Shown piece by piece: positions 1 to 6,438 of a stretch of 7,059 nt of DNA. The DNA comes from Deltaproteobacteria bacterium UBA5329 (GTDB taxonomy: Bacteria > Desulfobacterota > Syntrophorhabdia > Syntrophorhabdales > Syntrophorhabdaceae), in contig DHQV01000052.1 of NCBI GenBank assembly GCA_002408185.1, positions 1 to 7,059 of the forward strand, written 5' to 3'. The position numbers were made by a program, and so were the translations under genes. Every line of letters begins with the position of its first letter. Within the stretch, counting starts at the first letter, position 1. The notes beneath the pieces were generated by a model. The model saw nothing but the letters and a program-made list of their open reading frames with translations. It made no database searches and was not told where the DNA came from.

Positions 1-395
1 TAAAGCGTGTTCACATCGGGCTTAAGGACATTGCCTGTCCGTGAGGCCTGGAACTTAAGCGCCCTTAACCAGTACTGCCGTGCCTGGCGGGAGGGGCGGG
101 GAAGAAGACTTGTGCCCGTTGTGGTCCTTGCCAGAGAGGATATGATGGTTGCAACGGAGTAACGGAAGCCCCTGGCGAACGCATCGGGCCTTAGGGTATA
201 GACCGTGCCGCAGTCGGGGCAGCGAAGGCGCCTTATCCACAGGGGATAGACGAAGCCCTCGAAGTACCGGGGAACATACCCGTGCCCCCAGATGCGCCTG
301 GACCCGCATAAACGGCACCTGTGTGGCCTCGGCCACGGGTAAAGCCGGCCGAGTGCGAATAATCCCTTTACATTGACCGTGACATGTAGTACCAA
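1..395 (-). CDS. IS-associated zinc-ribbon protein (transposase accessory type), 3' end outside window
   Basis: An open frame of 131 codons without a stop runs off the left edge. It begins at TTG (395-393), the only usable start in this frame. Two CxxC knuckles, at residues 27/30 and 59/62, form a zinc ribbon; the second reads CPDCG. Between them are conserved-looking aromatic stretches (YPWPRP at 19-24, WGHGYV at 36-41, YFEGF at 44-48). After the ribbon comes a basic region with SRQARQYWLRAL at 102-113, which resembles a DNA-binding helix. From memory, proteins with this layout (short lead, PWPR, ribbon, RPxxxxxxF, then xxYWxxAL) occur beside transposase genes in Desulfobacterota insertion sequences; I cannot confirm that without a search. 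The role would be DNA binding for a transposase encoded further left. No clear Shine-Dalgarno sits at the right spacing, although AAAGG lies about 14 bases upstream. The longer overlapping minus-strand frame (426-55) lacks the ribbon and is a shadow. Confidence 0.62.
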   Translation of the reverse strand, partial: MVLHVTVNVKGLFALGRLYPWPRPHRCRLCGSRRIWGHGYVPRYFEGFVYPLWIRRLRCPDCGTVYTLRPDAFARGFRYSVATIISSLARTTTGTSLLPRPSRQARQYWLRALKFQASRTGNVLKPDVNTL

Positions 396-408
396 AAAGA
401 TGAGTTGT

Positions 409-524
409 ATCCTTTGTACCGGGCAATCGTGAGGGTATCGTTCCATGTGCGTGGTGATCCCCCGGTTGCCCTTTTTTATTCTGTCCGCTTTAATCTGATA
501 CAGTGATGTTCTTATACAAAGGAT
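409..524. repeat. 10-bp inverted repeat flanking the hairpin
   Basis: ATCCTTTGTA at 409-418 and TACAAAGGAT at 515-524 are exact reverse complements and bracket the hairpin of 421-471. The arms do not extend in either direction. They could be protein-binding sites or part of an insertion-sequence end. A 10-bp match over about 100 bases could also be chance. Confidence 0.25.
421..480 (+). terminator. Hairpin with T-run, candidate intrinsic terminator
   Basis: The outer stem pairs GGGCAATCG (421-429) with CGGTTGCCC (463-471), nine pairs including one G-T. The inner stem pairs GGGTATC (433-439) with GATCCCC (456-462), with one mismatch. A three-base bulge (430-432) separates the two stems, and the loop is about 16 bases. 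TTTTTTATT follows at 472-480, so the terminator orientation is plus. No plus-strand gene lies upstream of it in the window. It sits in the leader of the minus-strand IS-like gene, so it may instead shield the element from transcription or be part of an element end. Confidence 0.5.
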
Positions 525-708
525 TGTGAGAAAAAGGAAGGGGTATTAGAGAGGATAATGTGCGGGGTTACACGGGGCGGAAAAGGACCCGAAGAATATA
601 CCGTGACGGTGTGCCGATTAAATGCTTCTTGTTGATACATCGAGCCGGGTTTCCCGCCTCAGGGGCAGGGTGAACAACCTGCTTTGATAAAACTGCTAGA
701 TGACGGCG

Positions 709-765
709 CTGTTTTTACCACCCCTTCATTAGTGGGGAATTGACTTGTGGAAATTTTAAGAACAG
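709..765. repeat. Nested inverted repeats
   Basis: The outer arms CTGTTTTTA (709-717) and TAAGAACAG (757-765) match at eight of nine positions. Inside them, CCCC (721-724) pairs with GGGG (734-737) across a nine-base loop, or alternatively CCAC (718-721) pairs with GTGG (732-735). No T-run follows, so it is not a standard terminator. It may be a relic of a mobile-element end or a structured extragenic repeat. Confidence 0.3.
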
Positions 766-907
766 GACGATCATCATTTCTCTGCTTCAGGCTTTACCTG
801 TATCGAGTATTGACCGCTATATATCATGCCTGAATCTGCGATAAATGGTTCTGGATGACAGGATTCGGAATTACGACACAGTCTCTTCTTCGCCAGGATG
901 ACGAAAG

Positions 908-924
908 AAAACGCCTTACGCTTT
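908..924 (-). terminator. Weak candidate terminator after the DUF748 gene
   Basis: Read on the minus strand just after the stop codon, AAAGCG and CGTTTT can pair (five Watson-Crick pairs and one G-T) around a five-base loop, followed by CTTTC. The stem is short and the T-tract poor, so this is only the best available candidate for the end of the DUF748 transcript. Confidence 0.22.
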
Positions 925-930
925 GCGGTC

Positions 931-3885
931 TCATTTCAATTTGAACTCCACCCTGCCTTCCTTCAATTTCTCATTCTTTGGCGGGGTGAGCGACTTCGCA
1001 TCGACAACAAATATCCGGCCCGCGTCGACCTGGCCCAACTTCAGGAGCTGTTCCATTACTTTTGATGCCCGTCGCCGGGCCAAGGCACGCAGGTCGTCCT
1101 CGGTCACTACCGTATTTGTCAGCATGAGTTTTTCCATCTCGGGGACCGGGATGGTCTTTTCCAGGCCTATCATATTCCTCGGTTTGGCAAATTTTTCAGC
1201 CTTATATGCAAGGCGCAGGTATCTTTCGTATTCTTTCGGATCGACCTGCACATCATCCACATCGATGGATTCCTTGCTCTTCTTCATGAGGTCCTTGAGC
1301 TTCTGGGCCCGTACTTTCTTCTGGACCAGGTATTGCTTTAACCCTTCGCGGTCGCGCTCTTTATCGACATAGCCGTAGATTTCCATCTTGAGGTCAGTTT
1401 TTTCGGCAAGAATTTTATTTATGACCGCAATCTTTTTCACGACGGCATCGGTAAGTGAGGCTCTCCCGTAATCGAACTCAATGTAATCCAGGTCCTCGCC
1501 GCCCCCGAACATGGCGCCAATAAGGGCAAAGGGGGCAGTGGCCGCTTTCGTCAGGAGATTTACGATGATCTTGAAGACAACGCGAAAGACGCTGAACTGC
1601 GGGTCGTCGAGACTCCCGGTCACGGGAAGGTCGAGCTTGATCTGGCCCTTTCTGTCTTTAAGGAGTGCAACCGCAAGACGCACAGGCAATTTCGTCGCGT
1701 CAGGCGATTCTACATGCTCACCGAATGTCAGCTGGTCGATAAATATAGTATTCTTCGAGTCAAGCTTTTTATTTTCGATCAGATATTGGACATCGAACGA
1801 AAATTTGCCCTTATCCACCGTATAGCCGGCATATTTGGCGGAATATGGGGTGGTCGGGGTCAGGTCCATGTCTTTGAAGCTCGCTTTGAGGTCAACGTAA
1901 AGGTCTTTGCTCAGCGGGTTTATCTTACCCGTGATCTCGAGTGGGGAGGAATTATTGAGGGTAGCGCGTAGTTCGACGTCGGCGGTTGAATTCGCCTTCG
2001 AGGAGAGCCCCGATATACGGCCGCCGATATGATCGAGCCGTGTCGCAAAGGCCGGCCGGACGGAGTCATCGCGAAACCGTATGGTCCCTCCCTGAAGTGT
2101 GACGGCATCGATTTTTATGGGAATCTCTTCGTTTTTGGCCGGTGGACCTTTTTTTTCGGTGGGGCTCCCGGTCTTCTCCTTTTCCTTCGCGTCAGAGGTG
2201 TCCTCCACCATTATACGCTGGAGGTTCACCGTTTTGTCCTCTCTAACCTCGATGTTTGCATTGAAATCGGTCAGCGAAACTCCCCTTGCCACAACAGCAG
2301 TCGGATTGAGGCCAAGGTCCAGACTGCGGACGTGGAGAGATTTGAACTTGAGAAGGCTTTCGGTCGTTTCTTTATCGACCGATGCCAGATTCGTGACCGA
2401 TGCTGTTCCTTTATACTCTACCCGCAGGCCCTTCTTTTCCTCTTTTAAGGTCAGGTCCCCGTCTATCCGGGCGGCCCCGCTCAAAACGGATATCCGTACC
2501 TTATCGGTAAAATACGGCTCGAACGGGCGTATATCGATACCTTTAAGGTCGACCCTTGCACTTACAAGAAGCGGGTTGATGCTGAAGCTGCCCGTAATCT
2601 TCGCGGCGCCTCTCTTATTGATGACGGTGCTTGTTTCAAATGTCCCTGGCGCGCCCTTGGCAAGAGAGAACTTTTCACCTTTCAGTGTAAACTTCTCGAG
2701 CGTTATTTTTGCCGGATCCTTCAGAGACGTATCCGAGAACGTGACCTTCCCTTCGTTGAGTTCCAGAACATCGATAACACACTGAAGCGGCTGCCGTTCG
2801 CCATGTCTGGTTGTCTCTTCCTTTTTTATCCGGGCTTTGTCTGCCTCTTTCTTGATTTTTTCCGGCTCGTCTGTTTCCGGTATGAGTTTCACGACGTTGA
2901 GATCACCTTTCTTATCACGTACAATCGTGAACTCGGGTGATTCGATGGATACCCGGGAAAGCTCTATTTTTTTTGCAAGAGGCTCGATCGACAGGGATGT
3001 TACTTTGAGGGCCGGCAGGTTAATGACCGTCTGACCGCGATCGTCATTGACAACAAGCTTTGATATCATGACATCACCTTTGAGGCCGAGGGACGGTGCC
3101 CGGTGGTCTTTGTATTGCATAAAGGAAAGCCGCATCTTTGTGTCGAGAATGCCGGAAGAGACCGAAAAGTTCATTTTCAGGGGGATATACGCGAGATAAT
3201 ACGGGATATCGACCTTCTTGAAATCAATATCGAAATTGGTTTCGTGGGAATCTATGAAAGGCTTGATTCTGCCCCGGATCTCATACGGGCCGCCGTTGAG
3301 CTTCAATGAGAGCACGGGCTCGACGGGTTTATCTATGTTTTTGCGGAGATTCGACATAAAGGGGACCGACAGGTTGAGTTCCCTCAGCGCGTGTTTCTTC
3401 TTTACGGGGCCATCCCAGAAATCGGCACTTCCGTTCTCTATGGAGATGTCCCGGAGCGAAAAAGCGACGGTCTCCCTTGCCTTTCCCTTTTCTGTGTCAT
3501 GCTTCTCCCTGGTCTCCGTCAGGTCCGAAAAATTATACGTTTTATCTTCGTTTCGGATTATGTTGACATAAGGGTCCTTCACTGAGAGATCATGCAGAGT
3601 GATAACACCCCGGATTATAGAAAGCCCGACACCTGCCTTGATCTCGCGGACCGAGAAAAATGTACCCTGTCCGCCGCGCTCCTTGATATTTATCCCCTGG
3701 ACCCGGACGCCGAGCGTATAGGGGTTGATGTTGATCTTTCCGATCGTCACAGGCCTGTCAAGCGCTGCCGAGAGCTTGTTTATGAGAATAGATTTCATGA
3801 CGGGGGGTGCGATGAAAAAACCCGTAATGGTAAAGAGGGCAAGCGCGATAAGAAACCAGAGAATGACCTTTTTAAAACGTTTCAT
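931..3885 (-). CDS. AsmA-like protein of the DUF748 family
   Basis: Intact 984-residue protein. Residues 7-28 form one hydrophobic segment after a basic start, a membrane anchor or uncleaved signal, so the bulk should lie in the periplasm. The N-terminal pattern that follows (LDRPVTIGKININPYTLGV, 42-60) and the segment KAATAPFALIGAMFGGGEDL at 780-799 are typical of DUF748, an AsmA-related family. AsmA-like proteins are known as beta-rich bridges for phospholipid traffic or outer-membrane homeostasis; that role is inferred here. Three modules share the signature G-x3-F-x-D (152-158, 379-385, 600-606), each preceded by a charged low-complexity linker (about 123-139, 339-366, 563-587). Residues 801-984 form a distinct, charged C-terminal region with a helix then MEIYGYVD (834-841), reminiscent of a diverged OmpA-like fold. 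The ATG has a strong purine-rich ribosome site. No partner gene is adjacent on the same strand. Confidence 0.9.
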   Translation of the reverse strand: MKRFKKVILWFLIALALFTITGFFIAPPVMKSILINKLSAALDRPVTIGKININPYTLGVRVQGINIKERGGQGTFFSVREIKAGVGLSIIRGVITLHDLSVKDPYVNIIRNEDKTYNFSDLTETREKHDTEKGKARETVAFSLRDISIENGSADFWDGPVKKKHALRELNLSVPFMSNLRKNIDKPVEPVLSLKLNGGPYEIRGRIKPFIDSHETNFDIDFKKVDIPYYLAYIPLKMNFSVSSGILDTKMRLSFMQYKDHRAPSLGLKGDVMISKLVVNDDRGQTVINLPALKVTSLSIEPLAKKIELSRVSIESPEFTIVRDKKGDLNVVKLIPETDEPEKIKKEADKARIKKEETTRHGERQPLQCVIDVLELNEGKVTFSDTSLKDPAKITLEKFTLKGEKFSLAKGAPGTFETSTVINKRGAAKITGSFSINPLLVSARVDLKGIDIRPFEPYFTDKVRISVLSGAARIDGDLTLKEEKKGLRVEYKGTASVTNLASVDKETTESLLKFKSLHVRSLDLGLNPTAVVARGVSLTDFNANIEVREDKTVNLQRIMVEDTSDAKEKEKTGSPTEKKGPPAKNEEIPIKIDAVTLQGGTIRFRDDSVRPAFATRLDHIGGRISGLSSKANSTADVELRATLNNSSPLEITGKINPLSKDLYVDLKASFKDMDLTPTTPYSAKYAGYTVDKGKFSFDVQYLIENKKLDSKNTIFIDQLTFGEHVESPDATKLPVRLAVALLKDRKGQIKLDLPVTGSLDDPQFSVFRVVFKIIVNLLTKAATAPFALIGAMFGGGEDLDYIEFDYGRASLTDAVVKKIAVINKILAEKTDLKMEIYGYVDKERDREGLKQYLVQKKVRAQKLKDLMKKSKESIDVDDVQVDPKEYERYLRLAYKAEKFAKPRNMIGLEKTIPVPEMEKLMLTNTVVTEDDLRALARRRASKVMEQLLKLGQVDAGRIFVVDAKSLTPPKNEKLKEGRVEFKLK

Positions 3886-3888
3886 GGA

Positions 3889-3896
3889 CCCCCCTT
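3889..3896 (-). promoter_or_regulatory. Ribosome binding site of the DUF748 gene
   Basis: AAGGGGGG on the minus strand ends three bases before the ATG at 3885. Its AAGG core leaves seven bases of spacing, the usual distance. It supports this start, which also places the hydrophobic anchor at residue 7. Confidence 0.75.
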
Positions 3897-3968
3897 AAAG
3901 ATACATAGCACCTTGGATGAATAAGCGCCACATTTTTTTCTCCCGGATGTTTCGGGGTATTCGTACAC

Positions 3969-4006
3969 TGGTGACAGGACTGCTTATCATTGCGCAAGTG
4001 TCACCA
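3969..4006. promoter_or_regulatory. 8-bp inverted repeat in the divergent intergenic region, possible operator
   Basis: TGGTGACA (3969-3976) and TGTCACCA (3999-4006) are perfect reverse complements separated by 22 bases, with arm centres about 30 bp apart, close to three helical turns. They lie between the divergently read DUF748 gene and the broken radical SAM gene, directly upstream of the latter's start. They could be a two-site operator or a leader stem-loop. I could not place convincing -35 and -10 boxes around them. Confidence 0.33.
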
Positions 4007-4025
4007 ATGCCCGTATCCTGGGTGG

Positions 4026-5624
4026 ATGAAGACCCTTCTTGTCCAGCCTCCCATCGAGGATTGTTACGATACCTCTATCAGAACGTATCCATTCGGACTC
4101 GCATATATAGCCGCAAGGATTGAGGATGTCTGCGACATCTCTATCCTCGATTGCAGGACGGGGTACAAGGCGCGCATCAAACGATGGTTTTCCGGAGCTT
4201 GACGATTTCTACCGCAACGGCCGGCGCACCCCTTTTTCGCTGTTTATCCGATATTTGCGTTACGGCATGGAAAAGAAAGAGATATGTGAAAGGATTCAGA
4301 GAGAGCGCCCCGATGTGGTCGGGATATCGTCGTCGTTTGCTGCTTATTCCCGGCAGGCGGCGGAGGCAGCCGCTGTAGCAAAGGAGGTGGACCGGTTCAT
4401 TGTTACGGTCATGGACGGAACGCATCCTACACTGTTTCCCCGCTGTGTCCTCGAGGATGGGGATGTAGATTATGTCGTTCGCGGAGAAGGCGAGACACCA
4501 CTACGGGAACTGGTCCATGGCCTGAGCTCGGGTACCGGTCCCCGGTCGAAGATCAGCGGGCTCTCATTCCGTCGCAACGTGGTACATCATGTCGGCGGCA
4601 TAAATACCGAGGACGATATAGACACGATACCCGCGTGATATCTCTTGCCGGTCAAAAATTACAGTATCGGCAAAAACCCGTACACATTCCTTCTCGCCTC
4701 GAGGGGCTGCCCGTTCAACTGCAGTTTTTGCGGCAAGCCTCTCGTCCCGTATCGCAGGCGGACGCTGAAAAGCATCGAAAATGAGGTGGACCAGATCGCA
4801 GGAATGGGGATCAGGGCCGTTGACTTCGAGGATGACATGCTGAACCTCGATATTGCCTTCTTCCGGGGTTATGCTTGATGTGATGAAAGAACGCGGTATC
4901 GCGTTGTCCGCAACGAACGGCCTCTACCGCCAGACGCTAGATACCGGCACCTTGACGAAGATGCACGAAGCTGGATTTTCGCGCCTCAATTTTGCCATGG
5001 TCGATCCATCGCATGCTGTCAACGCGCCCCAGCGGCGCGCGTATCCGTTTAATTTCCTCAGGATCCTGGATTGGCTCGAGGCATCCCCTTTTATGATCGA
5101 AGCGCATTTTGTCATCGGCCTGCCCGGCCAGAACCCGGCCGAAATTATCAACACACTGATCTTTCTCATGGGGAAAAGGGTCCTGCCCGGCCCCAGCATA
5201 TATTATCCCGCGCTAGGAAGTCCACTCTTTGGCGCCTTGTGCAGCGATCCTGTAGCTACCTTCCACTATTGCCGCTCGAGTGTCATGTTTGAAGCGAACC
5301 CCTCCTTCCCCGGCATACGATATTCATATTCATGAAGCTGATGAGATTCATCAATACGGTAAAGTCCCTTATCGATGATACCCCCCCAGGTGCATCGGAC
5401 ATCGGCTCCTTCTCGCCGCACCGCATATGAAAGCGAACCCGCGGCACCGTTATATATTTGATATCCTGCTCAGGGAGAAACGCTTCATAGCATTTGATAC
5501 CCGGGCGGATGATTATGTCGAGGAAATGCAAAACAAAGGTCTGGCAGCGACGTTTTTCGAGGCAATGCAGGGCAGGACGATAAAGGGCCTCAGGACACGG
5601 AACCAGGTATTGTACTGCGAATAA
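4026..5624 (+). pseudogene. B12-binding domain radical SAM protein, broken by four frameshifts and one stop
   Basis: Joining frames gives a 532-residue ancestor. It opens MKTLLVQPPIEDCYDT, the usual start of cobalamin-binding radical SAM enzymes, followed by a B12-binding-like domain (PDVVGISSSF and DYVVRGEGE blocks, about 4309-4500). The radical SAM cluster motif CPFNCSFC has cysteines at 4708, 4720 and 4729, and HFVIGLPGQ follows near 5105. A tail at 5427-5621 carries FDILLREKRF and IKGLR. Lesions: extra base best placed in TTTT 4188-4191; TGA at 4636-4638, one transition from CGA; extra base in GGGG 4865-4868; missing base in CCCC 5308-5311; missing base in the C7 run 5381-5387. Homology is clear throughout, so decay is recent or the sequence has errors; the intact 2955-bp neighbour argues against frequent errors. 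Family members modify unactivated carbons, often by methylation; the substrate here is unknown. The ribosome site is poor, with GGGTGG almost touching the ATG. Confidence 0.88.
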
Positions 5625-5654
5625 CGGACCCTGCCAGGGACGATTTCAGGCACC

Positions 5655-6098
5655 TTAATCGCCGGGTCCCTGCTCGGACCTTATTTTGAGGACCAGGTTG
5701 GCGAGGATGAGGGTAGCCGAGATAAAAGCGATATGAATGAGCAGTTTCATCCCTTCGCCAGCGTCATCCGGGGTGACGAGATACGCCGTGAAGAATCCCG
5801 CCAGAAGCCAGGCCCCAAACCACGCCACCCGGAGCATAAGATAGCGGTTGAGAATCCCGACCCGTGTTTTCTGGTCCTCCATCTCCTCGCCGAGGGCCAG
5901 AGGCTCCTGCGGCCCATCGTGTTCCTCGTCGGGAGGCGCAAAAGCATACTCCTCGCCGTCGCGCCATGCGGCGCCTTCCGTGTAGTCTGTCAGGGTTCTC
6001 GACGGCAGTTGTTCGACGAGGGGTATCTCGCAATACCTGCAGACATCGGGAGGATCATTATACCTGGTCCGGCAGCGCGGGCAGTACTTTACAGGCAC
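5655..6098 (-). CDS. Small membrane protein with N-terminal zinc ribbon
   Basis: I choose GTG at 6098, giving 147 residues, because the zinc ribbon then starts at the very N-terminus as in related small proteins (VPVKYCPRC). The frame stays open to another GTG at 6158, which would add 20 residues of uncharacteristic sequence. Cysteines at 6/9 and 20/23 (CPRC, CRYC) form a CxxC-x10-CxxC ribbon followed by the EIPLVEQLP pattern often seen after such ribbons. An acidic stretch (about 45-75) leads to two hydrophobic segments at about 87-108 and 118-138, so the ribbon and both ends probably share one side, likely cytoplasm. The function is not known; zinc binding is inferred from the cysteines. 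It is convergent with the radical SAM relic, 30 bases apart, with no clear terminator between. The ribosome site for this GTG is weak. Confidence 0.72.
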   Translation of the reverse strand: MPVKYCPRCRTRYNDPPDVCRYCEIPLVEQLPSRTLTDYTEGAAWRDGEEYAFAPPDEEHDGPQEPLALGEEMEDQKTRVGILNRYLMLRVAWFGAWLLAGFFTAYLVTPDDAGEGMKLLIHIAFISATLILANLVLKIRSEQGPGD

Positions 6099-6105
6099 GG
6101 GGACA

Positions 6106-6195
6106 TCATTCCATGTTGCCCTGCCCTTTGAACTTTTCCCGACACCCAGGGCAAACACTGTGACTGAACTCGTATGTCAGCTTTCTTTTCGGCAT
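6106..6195 (-). CDS. Doubtful 29-residue ORF with one CxxC pair
   Basis: ATG at 6195 opens a 29-codon frame ending TGA at 6108-6106, eight bases before the GTG of the zinc-ribbon gene. It has a single CPGC pair at residues 15-18 and a basic start (MPKRK). GGA lies about five bases before the ATG. It may be a leader peptide, a chance ORF, or the true 5' end of the zinc-ribbon gene separated by a one-base frameshift near 6105-6115. I cannot choose between these from one sequence. Confidence 0.2.
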   Translation of the reverse strand: MPKRKLTYEFSHSVCPGCREKFKGQGNME

Positions 6196-6438
6196 AGCAT
6201 TCCGGGTAAATTCTCTCTGAATCTCCATGAATTATCAACAGGAATCTGGTGAACATCAATATGGTAGCAAATTCATAATCGACAATTTTGTCGGAAAGCG
6301 CGTGCAGCATCGACACATCTTGCCTCGGCAGGTATGACACTATGCAGACTATACCAGCAATTTCCGGCACATACACGAATGAGGACAATGGTATGGGGAT
6401 TGCTCATATGAGTACATAACAAGAGACCGGGGGACGAT
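6196..6438. other. Intergenic region upstream of the FecR-domain gene
   Basis: This AT-richer stretch separates the minus-strand zinc-ribbon gene from the plus-strand FecR-domain gene and should hold promoters for both. A perfect 10-bp palindrome, CTCATATGAG, lies at 6403-6412, 26 bases before the FecR-gene ATG, a place where an operator would be plausible. I see no convincing -35/-10 pair. A long minus-strand frame (6388-6089) crosses it, but nothing supports it as a gene. Confidence 0.45.
6429..6434 (+). promoter_or_regulatory. Ribosome binding site of the FecR-domain gene
   Basis: GGGGGA ends four bases before the ATG at 6439. It fixes the start that also gives a complete signal peptide. 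Confidence 0.65.

Larger units (their letters stand above)
396..930. other. Long non-coding region between the IS-like gene and the DUF748 gene
   Basis: About 535 bases carry no convincing gene on either strand. It is the 5' flank of the IS-like gene on the left and the 3' flank of the DUF748 gene on the right, both on the minus strand. It contains a hairpin with a T-run, inverted repeats, and a short ATG frame of 25 codons at 558-635 that I do not accept as a gene. I recognise no riboswitch, tRNA or known small RNA here. The region probably includes one end of the insertion sequence, but I could not define a terminal repeat or a target-site duplication. Confidence 0.6.

Noticed and set aside
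55..426. 123-codon minus-strand ATG frame at the left edge
   Set aside because: It overlaps the zinc-ribbon frame in another register, has no recognisable motif and odd composition (many Pro, Leu, Arg), and its start lies in the hairpin leader.
558..635. 25-codon plus-strand ATG frame with GAGAGG three bases upstream
   Set aside because: Too short, ribosome spacing too tight, and no recognisable sequence; such frames are expected by chance.
2099..2785. 228-codon plus-strand frame opposite the DUF748 gene
   Set aside because: It is a shadow of the intact minus-strand gene: Ser/Arg/Leu-rich with no domain, as expected for the complement of a coding frame.
3917..4123. 68-codon plus-strand frame upstream of the radical SAM relic
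   Set aside because: It overlaps the relic's MKTLLVQPP start in another frame and has no motif. The relic's N-terminus is a clear family match beginning at 4026.
4636..4638. TGA read as selenocysteine in the radical SAM protein
   Set aside because: The stop is at a domain linker, not an active site, no insertion hairpin is evident to me, and four frameshifts break the same gene.
5733..6131. 132-codon plus-strand frame opposite the zinc-ribbon membrane gene
   Set aside because: The minus strand carries CxxC ribbons and two clean hydrophobic segments; the plus frame has neither and is Arg/Pro-rich shadow.
6089..6388. 99-codon minus-strand frame across the intergenic region upstream of the FecR-domain gene
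   Set aside because: TTG start, no ribosome site, no recognisable family, and it runs into the 5' end of the zinc-ribbon gene in another frame. The AT-rich stretch makes a chance open frame likely.
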